A DNA stretch of 64,000 bases from an uncultured Acidobacteriota bacterium (GCA_902825875.1 CADECP010000002.1:124001-188000); one strand, 5' to 3'. Shown: positions 11,970 to 21,677, counted from the stretch's first letter. Notes: a model not told the origin generated them from the letters alone. Program-made: numbers and translations.

Positions 11970-12142
11970 GTAAAAGGTCTCCTGGAAGGTGTCTTTGATT
12001 TTTTGGCGGTAGGCGCGAGTTTACGGTATGGCACAGAAGTTGAAAAGTTCCGGCTGCCGTTCAACCGGTGAAAGTGAGAATGGCGAATCCCCAAGACTGG
12101 GAATTGAAAACAACGAAAGAGAGTTTGAAGGAGGAAGAAGTT

Positions 12143-13315
12143 ATGAAAATCAACAAGTTACATCAGTTCAAAGTCAGCATGCTGTTGTCGTTATTGGTCG
12201 TTCCGTTTCTGATGCTGTCGGCTCAAGCCCAATGGTTCCCGAATCAGGATCAAGATCGAAACCGAAATCAGTACCCCAATTCGGGCGTGTCGCGTTTCAG
12301 ATGGGAAGGCGTAGTAGACGGAACCAGCACTGTGCGAATCCGTGGTCGTCGCGTGGATGTCGAAACCTATTCAGGTTTGCCAGTGCAACGGCAACGTTAT
12401 GAATTCACGGATGCCTTGCCTCGCACGAATACGAACATGCAGTTGGTGGTGTTCGACGGACGCGACCGCGTGCGATTGATTCAGGCTCCGCGTGCGAACA
12501 ACGACTTCACGGCGGTGGTCAGAATTGACGATCGCAGCGGCGGACGTGATTTTTACAGCTTTGAACTGCGCTGGAACGACCGCGATTATCGTGATGAAGG
12601 CGGTGGCTGGACGGGGACTTCGCCCCGCAATTCCGATTTTGTGAACTGGAGCGGTCGCGTGGACGGCGAATCCATCATTCGTTTTCGCAGCGATCAGGCG
12701 TTCGATCAGACGATTAATGGGCAAGGCGTTTACAGCGAACGGTTCCGTTTCAGTTCGCCGTTGCCTAGCCGTTCGGTGGATGTGAATTTGAGCAACACCA
12801 ACGGTCGCGGCGAAATCGTGATCGTCGAACAACCCAGCCGCCGCAACAATTTCACGACGGCGGTGTTGGTGCGCGACCGTCAGAGCGGAGCAGGGAATTA
12901 TTCCTTCACGCTGGTTTGGCCGAAACAGAATTACCGCGATACCGACAATGGTCGCTGGGATCGTGGAAACGATTCTCCGTATGGCCGGGATGACGACCGC
13001 TACGACCGTGGCAATGGACGTGGGCGCGGCGTTAGCTGGTCAGGTCGAGTGGATGGGCGCGATTTGATCTACATTCGCGGTAACGATCTTTGGGTGGATC
13101 ATCGTGACGGCCAGCCGGTTAATGAAACCAATTACAGCTTTTATAACCCGCTGCCAAACCGTCAATGTGCTGTGAATGTGCGCCAGGTGAATGGACGCGG
13201 CAACGTTCGCGTCATTGAACAGCCTTCGGCGCGGAATAACTACACCGCGGTGATTCAGGTAGAAGACCGCGACAACGGTTCGGATATGTACAATCTGGAT
13301 ATTGATTGGCAGTAA
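12143..13315 (+). CDS. Secreted protein with three tandem beta-rich repeats, unknown function
   Basis: 390 residues. The ATG at 12143 follows a strong GGAGGAAGAAG ribosome-binding site and opens a signal peptide (MKINKLHQFKVSMLLSLLVV...SAQAQ). The mature part is three copies of a module of about 90 residues. Each begins W-x-G-x-V-D-G (WEGVVDGTSTVRIRG; WSGRVDGESIIRFRS; WSGRVDGRDLIYIRG), contains a central N-x-R-G-x-V/I-x-V/I-x-Q-P and ends with a Y-S/N-F/L-x-L-x-W strand. Arg, Asn and Asp are unusually common. I know no function for this module. Copy number, secretion and strand pattern suggest a cell-envelope or extracellular role, which is inference. A strong hairpin terminator follows at 13340. 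Confidence 0.8.
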   Translation: MKINKLHQFKVSMLLSLLVVPFLMLSAQAQWFPNQDQDRNRNQYPNSGVSRFRWEGVVDGTSTVRIRGRRVDVETYSGLPVQRQRYEFTDALPRTNTNMQLVVFDGRDRVRLIQAPRANNDFTAVVRIDDRSGGRDFYSFELRWNDRDYRDEGGGWTGTSPRNSDFVNWSGRVDGESIIRFRSDQAFDQTINGQGVYSERFRFSSPLPSRSVDVNLSNTNGRGEIVIVEQPSRRNNFTTAVLVRDRQSGAGNYSFTLVWPKQNYRDTDNGRWDRGNDSPYGRDDDRYDRGNGRGRGVSWSGRVDGRDLIYIRGNDLWVDHRDGQPVNETNYSFYNPLPNRQCAVNVRQVNGRGNVRVIEQPSARNNYTAVIQVEDRDNGSDMYNLDIDWQ

Positions 13316-13339
13316 AGTTTTTCGCTCGTTGTCCCAATA

Positions 13340-13378
13340 AGAAAAGCCACGAGAGCAAATTGCTCGCGTGGCTTTTCT
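13340..13378 (+). terminator. Rho-independent terminator hairpin
   Basis: The sequence AGAAAAGCCACG, then GAGCAAATTGCTC, then CGTGGCTTTTCT forms a stem of about 18 bp with one mismatch, followed by GCTTTTG. It sits 25 bp after the stop of the three-repeat protein. Confidence 0.8.
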
Positions 13379-13447
13379 GCTTTTGAAATCTTTTTCAGCA
13401 GATTGCCTTGTTCGAGCGGTAACAACCCAATCTGAAAAGGAAAATTT

Positions 13448-14602
13448 ATGATTACGTTGAAACGCTCGCTCCTCTGTTTCGTGCTTTGTTTGGCGGCAAG
13501 CAGCCAGATTTTTGCTCAAGATGTCACCAACCCGCCGAACCGCTCCCCGCAAATTCGTTTCATCGAAACGACTAAAACCTCTACCTTCGAAAAAGAATTG
13601 AACGACGCCGCCAAAGAAGGCTTCCGTCTGGCGTGGCTGGCGAAAGGCGTCTATTCGGGCAGAGTCCGAGGGATTTTGCTTCGCCAACCGGAAATCGAAG
13701 CCAATGCTTTGTCGCTTCGATACGAATACAAAGTTCTGGCCACGACTCGGATTGCCACGATGAGAAAGGAATTGGATCAGGCGGCAGCCGAAGGCTATGA
13801 ATTTCGCGGCATCACGACGGAAAACAACGAGCTTCCATTCAGTTCAAAGGAATCGGTGGCCGTGCTGGAAAGACCAGTCAACGAAACCAAGCGCCGGTTT
13901 GAATACAGACTGGTCACTGACAAGAAAAAACACGAAGAGCTTCAAACATTGTCGGCTGAAGGATTCGCTCCGATAGAAGTGTTCGTGACCGACAAATCAT
14001 CCATCGAAGCCACTTTCTCGTTCTCGCTTTCCACGTTGCATCTCAACTTCATTCTCAGCCGCAGCGTTGATAAATCCGGCGCCAAAACTGAAGGCCGCGA
14101 TTACCAAGTCGTCTGGAAAGCCGACAACAAGAAGATGGAATCCGAGATGAACAAACTGGCCAAAGAAGGCTTTCAGCTTGATCTGGTTTCCGTTCACCCT
14201 GTGGTGCTGATGTCGCGGCCTAAACAATTGCAGCCGCAAAAATACGAATACAAAGTTCTCGCCGAAGACAGGAAAAGCCTGTTAGGACCGCAAATCATTA
14301 CTGCCGGGTTGCAAGGGTATAAATTTCGTGGCGCCCCGCTTTTCGGCTGGATCATTGGCGGCGGGCCGTATTCGCCAATTGGTTTGAATGGTGTGTTGGA
14401 ACGAGAAATCGGTGGAAGCGCGCCGCTTACCCAGATTGATTACGTAGTGCTGGGAAGCTTCAAGGAGAAAAGCCCAAGTCAGGAACTTGGCGAAGCTTTG
14501 GTCGCAGGATTTTCCTTTGGCGAAATTTTGGGAGTCAATTCTCCGGTTATCGTGCTGAGCCGAAAGACTCAGTTACAGGTGGAGTCAATTGCGCGGCAGT
14601 AA
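13448..14602 (+). CDS. Secreted protein with six DUF4177-like repeats
   Basis: 384 residues. The ATG at 13448 is preceded by GGAAAA and begins a signal peptide (MITLKRSLLCFVLCLAASSQ). The rest is built from repeats of 60-90 residues with the pattern Y-E-Y-K-V-L ... E-L-x-x-A-A-x-E-G-Y/F-x-x-x-x. Clear copies are YEYKVLATTRIATMRKELDQ followed by AAAEGYEFRGI, FEYRLVTDKKKHEELQTLSA, YQVVWKADNKKMESEMNKLA and YEYKVLAEDRKS. The pattern resembles DUF4177, a small module of unknown role found singly elsewhere. I count six copies, the first and last more divergent. Function unknown. It converges on the GAF gene with a 10 bp gap. Confidence 0.75.
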   Translation: MITLKRSLLCFVLCLAASSQIFAQDVTNPPNRSPQIRFIETTKTSTFEKELNDAAKEGFRLAWLAKGVYSGRVRGILLRQPEIEANALSLRYEYKVLATTRIATMRKELDQAAAEGYEFRGITTENNELPFSSKESVAVLERPVNETKRRFEYRLVTDKKKHEELQTLSAEGFAPIEVFVTDKSSIEATFSFSLSTLHLNFILSRSVDKSGAKTEGRDYQVVWKADNKKMESEMNKLAKEGFQLDLVSVHPVVLMSRPKQLQPQKYEYKVLAEDRKSLLGPQIITAGLQGYKFRGAPLFGWIIGGGPYSPIGLNGVLEREIGGSAPLTQIDYVVLGSFKEKSPSQELGEALVAGFSFGEILGVNSPVIVLSRKTQLQVESIARQ

Positions 14603-14612
14603 TGACAGTGAT

Positions 14613-15026
14613 TCAGGCTGCGGGCGCAAGCGTCGCTGCCAGCGCCAGCAAGTTGGCAATTTCTTCTGCCGAGTATTCGTAATCACGAAGTACGCCTATG
14701 CCAAGCGTACCTTTCATACGGCCATCGGCGTCACGGACTGGAACGACAATCGCTCCGTTGACGCCGGTGGCTTTTGCGCCTGAAGGAAATTTGCCGGATT
14801 CGTCGGTTTGCAAATTGCAGACTGAAACCGGTTCGTTGCGTTCCGCAGCCAATCCAGCCATGCCTTTGCCAATCGGAACCACGCTGATGTGAGGCACGAT
14901 GTGCGGCGGCAATCCAACGTGAGCCTTCAAATTCAGCACGCCATTTTCCAGCAAATGAATTGATCCTGTGTCAGCGGCGAAGTCGCGGACAATTTCTTCC
15001 AGCCGTTCTTGCAAGTTGTTTGACAT
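14613..15026 (-). CDS. Small GAF-domain protein
   Basis: 137 residues from the ATG at 15026 (MSNNLQERLEEIVRDFAADT). An in-frame ATG at 15062 would add 12 residues of no family character. The protein is a single GAF domain: TGSIHLLENGVLNLKAHVGL, PIGKGMAGLAAERNEPVSVC, then GAIVVPVRDADGRMKGTLGI. GAF domains bind small molecules or sense redox state. Free-standing ones include methionine-R-sulfoxide reductase (fRMsr), but the characteristic cysteines of fRMsr are not evident, so a sensor or binding role is more likely. It is divergent from the VTT protein with a 61 bp gap. Confidence 0.75.
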   Translation of the reverse strand: MSNNLQERLEEIVRDFAADTGSIHLLENGVLNLKAHVGLPPHIVPHISVVPIGKGMAGLAAERNEPVSVCNLQTDESGKFPSGAKATGVNGAIVVPVRDADGRMKGTLGIGVLRDYEYSAEEIANLLALAATLAPAA

Positions 15027-15087
15027 GATCTGACGATAACAACCGTTTTGCGAAAGCGTCAACTCAGAGAAGCGAGGTTTTCAGGCG

Positions 15088-15723
15088 ATGAAGCGTTACT
15101 GGTTGGTGGTCGGCGTGATGCTGGCATTTTTTCTGTTGCTGTTCGGATTGGTCGAATGGTTGCAAATCCCTTTGTTGACCGATCCTTCGGCGTGGCTGAA
15201 TCGCGGCGGCATTTTGGCAGCTTCGGTCGGAGTCGGTTTGCTCATTGCTGATGTTGTGTTGCCGGTTCCGTCCAGTTTGGTGATGGTTGCTCACGGAGCT
15301 TTGTTCGGAGTCGCGCTTGGAACTGTGCTGTCGCTGATTGGCAGCGTCGGAGCGGCGCTGACCGGTTTCGCATTGGGGCGTCGCGGAGCCGCGTGGTTGG
15401 AACGAATCATTTCGCCGGAAGAGCGATTTCGCGTCGAACGAATGCTGGAAAGATGGGGAGCGTTGGCAATTCTCGTCACGCGGCCAGTGCCTTTGTTGGC
15501 GGAAACGACGGCGATTCTGGCGGGGGCTTCGGCGATGAGTTGGCAGCGTGCGCTTGTCGCTTCAGTTGCGGGTTCTCTTCCGGCTGCGCTGCTGTATGCA
15601 CTGACCGGAGCAGTCGCCGCCAGTTTTCAAAATGGCGCGTTGATGTTTGGGTTTGTGTTGCTGGTGTCGGGCGTGTTCTGGCTGGTTAGCCAGCGACTTA
15701 AAGCAAAGCCGAATCAGTCTTAA
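15088..15723 (+). CDS. DedA/TVP38-like (VTT domain) membrane protein
   Basis: 211 residues with about six hydrophobic segments. An N-terminal anchor (VVGVMLAFFLLLFGLVEWL) precedes a VTT/SNARE-associated domain carrying the re-entrant motif region (VLPVPSSLVMVAHGALFG, GSVGAALTGFALGRRGA), the conserved Arg-Pro (LVTRPVPLLAETTAILAGAS) and ASVAGSLPAALLYALTG. Characterised members of the DedA superfamily flip undecaprenyl phosphate or phospholipids across the inner membrane. Which lipid is used here cannot be told. Its TAA stop and the stop of the convergent kinase share bases at 15720-15723. Confidence 0.85.
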   Translation: MKRYWLVVGVMLAFFLLLFGLVEWLQIPLLTDPSAWLNRGGILAASVGVGLLIADVVLPVPSSLVMVAHGALFGVALGTVLSLIGSVGAALTGFALGRRGAAWLERIISPEERFRVERMLERWGALAILVTRPVPLLAETTAILAGASAMSWQRALVASVAGSLPAALLYALTGAVAASFQNGALMFGFVLLVSGVFWLVSQRLKAKPNQS

Positions 15724-18131
15724 CCCGTCACCAGCATCAACTGCAATTGCGTTTGCAGCTTTTGAATCGCTTTGGCGACGGCGGCAAAACCTTCGGTTTC
15801 GCGCACGGGAGCCAGCAGCGGATCGGAAATCAGAAACGGGTAATTGCCGTAACCGGCTTGGGCGGCTTTGCCAAGCATTTGAAGCGCAGATTCGGCATCG
15901 CCAAGCTGAGAATAAACTTCGGCGGCGATGTAGTAATGGTAACTGCCGAGTTGCAGATTCGAATCAAACGCTTCAATCAAAATCTGCTGGCCTTCTTCGA
16001 TCTCGCCTTCCCACGCGCAGAGCATGGCACGAATAGTTGAAAAGAAAATTCCAGTGTCGCCGGCTTCGAGCAGAGTTTTCAGATGAGCAATGGCGTCGTC
16101 CCGCTTGCCTTCGATTGAGGAAATCACGCCCAGCCAGAAATGCTTTTCGTAACAGTTGTCAGGGCATTTCAGCAATTCGCGGCGAGCTTCTTCGTAATTG
16201 GCTTTCTGGTATTGAATGAAGCCGAGCATATACGGAAACGTCATCGGATTGATTTCGGCGGCTTTGCGAAACAGCGTCAGCGCGATGTCCGGCAGCCCGG
16301 CGTAATCGTAAGCGTGCCCCATCGCCTGATAAGCGTATTCGCTGTTCGGAGCGGCTTGCAGCAGTTGTTTGCAAACCGCCAGCGCGTTTTTCAGATCGCC
16401 TTTTTCGCCGTAATACACCGCCAGCCAGAAATATCCGGCGGGAAGTTGCGGGTTCAATTCGACGGCGCGTTTGGCTGCGATTTCGGCTTTGCCGAACATT
16501 GTATCGTCGTTCAGGTAGCCGCGCCCGTTGATGTATCGCCCAGCCAACGCCGCCCACGCCGGAGCGTAACTCGGTTCCATTCCGACTGAAGCTTCAAGCA
16601 TCTCAACGGCTTTTCGATACTCTTCGGCGGTCGTTCCGGCATCCAATCCGCGCAGGTAAAACTCATACGCCATCGGATTGCGAACCTCGTCGCGTTTCAA
16701 CGCCTCCTGTTCGCCTGTGGTCACTTTCAGCTTCAAGCCGCGAATCAATTCTTCGCAGATTTTGTCTTGCAGCGTGATGACGTTGTCGAATTTCAGGTCA
16801 ATGCGTTCCTGCCACAGGATTTCGTTTTGATGCACGTCAATCAACTGGACGTTGACGCGAAACAGGTCGCCCGCTTTCAGATAACTGCCGCTGAGAATGG
16901 TTTCGACTTGCAGTTCGCGGCCAACGGCGCGCGGTTCAACGATTTGGTTGCGAAATTTTTCAACCGCCGACGAAGGACGCACGATCAGCGATTTCAGCGG
17001 AGCCAGTTGCGAAATAACGCTGTCGGCCAGCGCGAATCCAAGAAATTCGATTTCGGCGTCGCCTGCCAGATTTCTGAGCGGCAAAATCGCCAGTCGCCGC
17101 CGATGAGTTGCCGTCAGGCTGTTTGTCATCCCGTAAGAGTTTCCGGGCGTGACAGTTGTGGCGAACGAATCGCTGGCGTTGAATTCGTTATCCATTGTCC
17201 ATTGCGTGGTGGCGGCTTCCGGGTCTTCCAGCGCGAATCGCAAGGCTTTGGCAAATTCAGTTGCCGAAGAAAAGCGGAAGTTACGATCTTTGGCCAGCGA
17301 TTTCATTACCACCGATTCCAGCGCCGCCGGAATCTCAGCGCGTTTCTGGCTGACCGGTTTGGGTGATGTGTTGACCTGATGCAGCAGCATCGCTCCGGCG
17401 GGAGCTTTGCCAAACGGCGGTTCACCGGCCAGCATTTCGTACAGCATGATGCCCAGCGCATACACATCCGAGCGAGCGTCCAACTCCCAACCCATACTCT
17501 GTTCCGGCGACATATAAGCCGGTGAACCGATGATGTTGGCACCGGTCAGATTGGCCAGACCGGTGTCGGCTTCTTCGGCCTGAGCTTCACGCATTTTAGC
17601 TATGCCGAAATCCAGCACTTTGGCGTGGACGCTGCCGTCAATTTGGGTTTCGATGATGATGTTGTCGGGTTTCAAATCGCGGTGAATGATTCCGGCGGAA
17701 TGCGCCGAAGCGATGGCCGAACACATCTGTTCGATCAACTCAACGGCGGTTTCAATGTTCATCGCTCCGCCGCGCAGCAACTGGCGAAGGCTCTGCCCGC
17801 GCGCGAACTCCATGACGATGTATGGGCCGTGTTCGCTGATTCCGTAATCGTAAATCTGAATGATGTTGGGATGGCGAAGCGCGGCGACTGAACGGGCTTC
17901 GCGGCGAAATCGTTCCTGAACCTTTTCGTCGCGGCTGAGCGTGGGCAGCAACACTTTGACCGCAACCGAACGATCCAGCCCAAGCTGCGTGGCTTCAAAC
18001 ACAGCACCCATACCGCCTTTGCTCAGCAGTCGTTTGACGCGATACCGGTCGGCCAGCACGGTTCCGGCTTGCAGCCCGAACCAGCTTTCGCGCGGCGCTT
18101 CGATTTGGGGGATTTCCAATGATTCGGTCAT
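15720..18131 (-). CDS. Ser/Thr protein kinase with TolB-like and TPR domains
   Basis: 803 residues. The PknB-type kinase covers about residues 27-300, with the P-loop LLSKGGMGAVFEA, Lys in VAVKVLL, catalytic HRDLKPDN (His150, Asp152), DFGIAKM and SPAYMSPEQ. After a linker comes a TolB-like N-terminal domain of the type seen beside adenylate cyclases (RLAILPLRNLAGDAEIEFLG). From about residue 480 there are TPR repeats (AYEFYLRGLD, APNSEYAYQAMGHAYDYAGL, FFSTIRAMLCAWEGEIEEGQ). No membrane segment is evident, so it is likely cytosolic. The architecture is common in Acidobacteriota. Substrates are unknown. Confidence 0.92.
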   Translation of the reverse strand: MTESLEIPQIEAPRESWFGLQAGTVLADRYRVKRLLSKGGMGAVFEATQLGLDRSVAVKVLLPTLSRDEKVQERFRREARSVAALRHPNIIQIYDYGISEHGPYIVMEFARGQSLRQLLRGGAMNIETAVELIEQMCSAIASAHSAGIIHRDLKPDNIIIETQIDGSVHAKVLDFGIAKMREAQAEEADTGLANLTGANIIGSPAYMSPEQSMGWELDARSDVYALGIMLYEMLAGEPPFGKAPAGAMLLHQVNTSPKPVSQKRAEIPAALESVVMKSLAKDRNFRFSSATEFAKALRFALEDPEAATTQWTMDNEFNASDSFATTVTPGNSYGMTNSLTATHRRRLAILPLRNLAGDAEIEFLGFALADSVISQLAPLKSLIVRPSSAVEKFRNQIVEPRAVGRELQVETILSGSYLKAGDLFRVNVQLIDVHQNEILWQERIDLKFDNVITLQDKICEELIRGLKLKVTTGEQEALKRDEVRNPMAYEFYLRGLDAGTTAEEYRKAVEMLEASVGMEPSYAPAWAALAGRYINGRGYLNDDTMFGKAEIAAKRAVELNPQLPAGYFWLAVYYGEKGDLKNALAVCKQLLQAAPNSEYAYQAMGHAYDYAGLPDIALTLFRKAAEINPMTFPYMLGFIQYQKANYEEARRELLKCPDNCYEKHFWLGVISSIEGKRDDAIAHLKTLLEAGDTGIFFSTIRAMLCAWEGEIEEGQQILIEAFDSNLQLGSYHYYIAAEVYSQLGDAESALQMLGKAAQAGYGNYPFLISDPLLAPVRETEGFAAVAKAIQKLQTQLQLMLVTG

Positions 18132-18237
18132 GAAGGTTCTCTGGTGATTTCCTGCCTGATTCCTGATTTTGTTTGGTTACGTCTGCAATACGGCGATGGA
18201 GTGCATTCTGTTCTACGGCAGTTGGCAGAGTTCAGAT

Positions 18238-19389
18238 TTACCCGGCTTTCTTACGGAAGCGCAATGACGCAATGGTAATCATCAACACGCTCATTCCGGT
18301 CAGAATCGCTCCCTGTTGCCACAAATCCTGAAGCTCTGCACCACGCAAAATGACTCCGCGAAAGATTTGAATCAAGTATGTCGTCGGAATAATTTTGCTG
18401 ATGAATTGAAACTGAGCCGGCATGTTTTCAATCGGAAAAATGTAACCCGACAAAAAGATCGAAGGCATCATCGTTCCAAACGCCATCTGCGTCGCTTCCT
18501 GATAAGTTTGTGCCTTGGTCGAAACCAGCAACCCAATTCCCAGCATTGTCAAAATAAAAGGAGCGCAAAGCATCATCAACAGCGGAATGCTGCCGCGAAT
18601 CGGCACGCCGAACGCCCAGCGCATAAAAAACAACAGGATCAACAATTCGGCGTAAGCGACCACGGCATACGGAACAGCTTTGCCGATCATCAACCCCAAC
18701 GGTTTCACCGGAGTCATGTACAACTGATCCAACGTGCCGCGTTCGCGTTCGCGGACAATGGTGATGGCCGTCATCAAAACGGTCATCATCTGCATCAAAA
18801 CGCCGATCATTCCGGGGATCAAAAAGTTCGCCGACTTGGAATCGGGGTTGAACAAGATTTTGGGACGCGATTCGATGGGCAAAGCTTGTCGGACGGAGGT
18901 AACGCTTAAACTGCGTTCCAGCGATTCGCGCAAAGCAATGGCGTTGGAAACGTTAAGCGCCTCGCCCGCGACGGAAGAATCAGAACCATCAACCAGCACC
19001 AGGTAGTTCGCGCTCTGCCCAGCCAACAATCGCCTGGAATAATCCGGCGGAATTTTGACGCCTACGCGAGCGCGCCCGGCAATGACTTCGCGGTTCAACT
19101 CTTCTTCAGAAAATACGTACTTCACGATATTGAAATCGTCGGAATTGACGAAACGATCCAGCAGACGGCGACTTTCCTGAGTTTGCGCCGCGTCATAAAC
19201 CGCAGTTGGAATTCGCCGCACATTGGTGTTGATGGCGAATCCAATCATCAGCAATTGAATCATCGGCAAAACGATGGTGAAAAATAACGCCGAAGGGTCG
19301 CGGCTGATGTGAATCGCTTCTTTGCGAAGCACAGGAACCAGCCCGCTGAATGGATTGCTCCGCGTTGGTTGTTGGTCAGTTGCTTTCAT
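18238..19389 (-). CDS. ABC-2 type efflux permease (YbhS/YbhR-like)
   Basis: 383 residues. It begins with a short cytoplasmic tail, then one membrane segment ([20 protein letters not shown]), a long extracytoplasmic loop and five C-terminal segments around the ABC-2 core ([40 protein letters not shown]). This is the layout of ABC2_membrane_3 permeases in drug or cation efflux systems such as YbhGFSR. Only one permease gene is present, so a homodimer is likely. It starts 3 bp after the ATPase stop, the third gene of the adaptor-ATPase-permease operon. Confidence 0.9.
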   Translation of the reverse strand: MKATDQQPTRSNPFSGLVPVLRKEAIHISRDPSALFFTIVLPMIQLLMIGFAINTNVRRIPTAVYDAAQTQESRRLLDRFVNSDDFNIVKYVFSEEELNREVIAGRARVGVKIPPDYSRRLLAGQSANYLVLVDGSDSSVAGEALNVSNAIALRESLERSLSVTSVRQALPIESRPKILFNPDSKSANFLIPGMIGVLMQMMTVLMTAITIVRERERGTLDQLYMTPVKPLGLMIGKAVPYAVVAYAELLILLFFMRWAFGVPIRGSIPLLMMLCAPFILTMLGIGLLVSTKAQTYQEATQMAFGTMMPSIFLSGYIFPIENMPAQFQFISKIIPTTYLIQIFRGVILRGAELQDLWQQGAILTGMSVLMITIASLRFRKKAG

Positions 19390-19392
19390 TGC

Positions 19393-20328
19393 TTACTCTT
19401 TCAGCGAATTGGTCAGCGTGACGAACACGTCTTCCAGCGAAGGTTTGATCGGGAACATTTCTGCTTCGGTGAAACCGTCAGCAGCCAAATCGGCTTTGAC
19501 CTTGTCCAACCCTATTTGATTGTCCATCAACAGGTGAATGGATTGGCCGAAGATCGTCGCTCCGTGAACATAAGACTTGCGCTTGATCGCGGCCAGCGCG
19601 TTGGACGTTTGACTGGTGATGATTTCAATTCGCCGTGTGCCCGGCGGAGACGCTTCGGGAATTTCTTTCAATTCGTCCGGCGTGCCGTTGGCAATCAGCT
19701 TGGACAGGTAAATGTAACCGACTCGCCCGCAGCGTTCGGCTTCATCCATGTAATGCGTGGTGACGAAAAACGTCACGCCTTGCCCGGACAATTGAAACAG
19801 CAGGTCCCACAAATCGCGCCGCGCGACCGGATCAATCCCCGCTGTCGGTTCGTCCAAAAACATGAGCTTCGGTTCGTGTATGAACGCACAAGCCAACGCC
19901 AGCCGCTGTTTCCAACCGCCGGACAGCTTTCCGGCTCGGCGATCCAGGTAAGGTTCCAGATGCGTCATCGCAATCGCATCGTCTTTTCTTCGCCGCAGGT
20001 AATCGCCGCGCAGCCCGTAAACTCCGGCGTAAAATTCGATGTTTTCCTTGACGGTCAGGTCTTCGTACAAGCTGAACTTTTGCGACATGTATCCGACGTG
20101 CTGGCGAATTTCGTCCGCCTGTTTGACGCAATCCATTCCCAACACAGTGCCGGTGCCTTCGCTGGGCGAAAGCAAACCGCACAAGGCTTTAATCAGTGTC
20201 GTTTTGCCTGACCCGTTCGGCCCCAAAAAACCGTAAATTTCTCCCTGTTCAACAGCGATGGAAACGCGGTCAACGGCAGTGAATTTGCCGAAGCGAATGG
20301 TCAGGTCTGTAGTTTTGATTGCTTGCAT
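19393..20328 (-). CDS. ABC transporter ATPase (YbhF-like efflux)
   Basis: 311 residues from the ATG at 20328 ([20 protein letters not shown]). A longer in-frame start at 20397 would be encoded by the repeat upstream and is rejected. Walker A is GPNGSGKT (36-43), with Q-loop [12 protein letters not shown], signature [12 protein letters not shown], Walker [13 protein letters not shown] and switch His in [12 protein letters not shown]. The C-terminal tail is typical of CcmA/YbhF-type subunits partnering ABC-2 permeases. Only a single nucleotide-binding domain is present, whereas E. coli YbhF has two. It powers the permease encoded just downstream. Confidence 0.93.
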   Translation of the reverse strand: MQAIKTTDLTIRFGKFTAVDRVSIAVEQGEIYGFLGPNGSGKTTLIKALCGLLSPSEGTGTVLGMDCVKQADEIRQHVGYMSQKFSLYEDLTVKENIEFYAGVYGLRGDYLRRRKDDAIAMTHLEPYLDRRAGKLSGGWKQRLALACAFIHEPKLMFLDEPTAGIDPVARRDLWDLLFQLSGQGVTFFVTTHYMDEAERCGRVGYIYLSKLIANGTPDELKEIPEASPPGTRRIEIITSQTSNALAAIKRKSYVHGATIFGQSIHLLMDNQIGLDKVKADLAADGFTEAEMFPIKPSLEDVFVTLTNSLKE

Positions 20329-20335
20329 AAAAGAA

Positions 20336-20474
20336 GTAGACAGTAGACAGAAGTCAGTAGACAGTAGCGTTTCGACTATCTCACCAAAACAAACCAAAAT
20401 CGTTTATAGCGAAATCGAGAGCAGTAGAATTACGGCAACCTCCTACTGTCTTCTGTCTACTGACTACTGACTAC
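20336..20474. repeat. Word-iterated imperfect palindrome (CAGTAGA/CAGTAGT)
   Basis: The left arm is GTAGACAGTAGACAGAAGTC followed by AGTAGACAGTAG. The right arm, on the other strand, is GTAGTCAGTAGTCAGTAGAC followed by AGAAGACAGTAG. They are separated by about 75 bp. It fills the gap between the adaptor gene and the ATPase gene, and the adaptor's TAG stop (20471-20473) is part of the right arm. Confidence 0.75.
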
Positions 20475-21619
20475 TTTTCAAGAGTTACATCCGCTGCCAT
20501 TCCCGGCTTCAATTTGCCTTCGCGGTTATCAATGCGGACTTTGACGCCGAAGACTTGGTGGTTGCGTTCGTCGCGGCTTTGCACATTTCGCGGAGTGAAT
20601 TCGCCTTGCGAATTGATCTGGTCAATCACGCCGTCGAACAGTTGGTTGTTGAAGCTGTCCACTTTGATTTTGGCTTTCTGGCCAACTTTAATCAGGCCAA
20701 GCTGCGGTTCGGGAATGAAGACGCGAACGTAGATTTGATCTTTTTCCAGCAACCGCGCGACGGTTTGATTCGGCGTGAGCAAATCTCCCGGACGAACGGT
20801 GAGCACTTCGACTGTCGCCGCTGCGGAGGCTTTAACTTCGCCTTCGGCCAATTGAACTTTGATCTGTTCCAATCGCGCTTCGGCTTCGGCCAGTTGAGCG
20901 CGAGCGTCGGCGATTTCTTCGGTGCGAGCGCCAGCCAACACCAGTTTTTCAGCTTGTTGCGCCTGACGGAAACGCTCTTCGGCGGCGCGAACGTCTTCTT
21001 TGCGACTGCCGTTCAACAACAAATCCAGGCGTTTCTTTTCGGCGTCCCGGCGCGCGCGGACATTGTCCAAACGAAATTTTGCTGAATCGAATTCCTGCTG
21101 AGAAATGTCGCCTGAAGCTCGCAATTTTTCAGTTCGTTGAAATGCCGCAGTGGCGCTGCCCAAATCGGCTTCGGCAGCGGCGACGGCTGCGCGAGCTTGT
21201 TCGATTTCTTCCGGGCGCGGCCAGGTTTTGATGGATTCCAACGTCGCCAATGCGGTTGCGGTTGCCGCGCTGGCCTGAGCTTTTTCTTCAGGCCGAGCGC
21301 CGTGTAGCAAACGTTCCAGTCGAGCTTGTTGCTGCGCAATGCGCGCTTCGGCTTGAGCTTTTTGAGCCTGCAATTCGGCAATATCGAATTTCACCAGCCC
21401 TTGTCCGGCAGTAACTTCCTGACCTTCCTCGATCAACACGGCTTCAACACGCCCCCCGACTTTTGAACCGACGCGAATTTCGCGGGTTTCAATCGTGCCG
21501 GAAAACACTGCTTCGTCTTTTTTGCCGAAACCAAACCCGTTGCCCGAACAATTAACGGCGATTGCGGTGACGCCCAAAGCCAATACAGTAATCATGATTC
21601 TCGACCACTTTTTGTTCAT
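20471..21619 (-). CDS. HlyD-type membrane fusion protein of the ABC efflux operon (YbhG-like)
   Basis: 382 residues from the ATG at 21619, which has GGAGAAA upstream. The N-terminus is a hydrophobic signal with a possible lipobox ([12 protein letters not shown]), suggesting an inner-membrane or lipid-anchored periplasmic adaptor. A biotinyl-lipoyl half-motif ([20 protein letters not shown]) is followed by long Ala/Glu/Arg-rich coiled-coil hairpins ([40 protein letters not shown]). The second lipoyl half follows ([20 protein letters not shown]), then a beta-barrel segment ending [10 protein letters not shown]. It links the ABC pump to an outer-membrane channel. An extended start at 21670 runs into the operator and is rejected. 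Confidence 0.92.
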   Translation of the reverse strand: MNKKWSRIMITVLALGVTAIAVNCSGNGFGFGKKDEAVFSGTIETREIRVGSKVGGRVEAVLIEEGQEVTAGQGLVKFDIAELQAQKAQAEARIAQQQARLERLLHGARPEEKAQASAATATALATLESIKTWPRPEEIEQARAAVAAAEADLGSATAAFQRTEKLRASGDISQQEFDSAKFRLDNVRARRDAEKKRLDLLLNGSRKEDVRAAEERFRQAQQAEKLVLAGARTEEIADARAQLAEAEARLEQIKVQLAEGEVKASAAATVEVLTVRPGDLLTPNQTVARLLEKDQIYVRVFIPEPQLGLIKVGQKAKIKVDSFNNQLFDGVIDQINSQGEFTPRNVQSRDERNHQVFGVKVRIDNREGKLKPGMAADVTLEK

Positions 21620-21659
21620 CTGTTTCTCCCGTCTCAAGCTATGACAGTATTGATATGTA

Positions 21660-21677
21660 AGTAAGTACATACTTACT
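21660..21677. promoter_or_regulatory. Palindromic operator upstream of the efflux operon
   Basis: AGTAAGTA-CA-TACTTACT is a perfect 8 bp inverted repeat with a 2 bp spacer, 41 bp upstream of the adaptor's ATG. Sites of this AGTAAGT type are typical of TetR-family repressors that control efflux operons. No tetR gene is encoded nearby in the window, so the repressor must lie elsewhere. The promoter itself was not resolved. Confidence 0.65.

Noticed and set aside
20329-20397. Extended ATPase start at 20397
   Set aside because: The added residues are encoded by the CAGTAGA repeat, while the ABC domain begins normally after the ATG at 20328.
20336-20474. Possible CRISPR array (repeated words)
   Set aside because: Repeats are only 7-14 nt, abut one another without unique spacers and form inverted arms. 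No cas genes are present.
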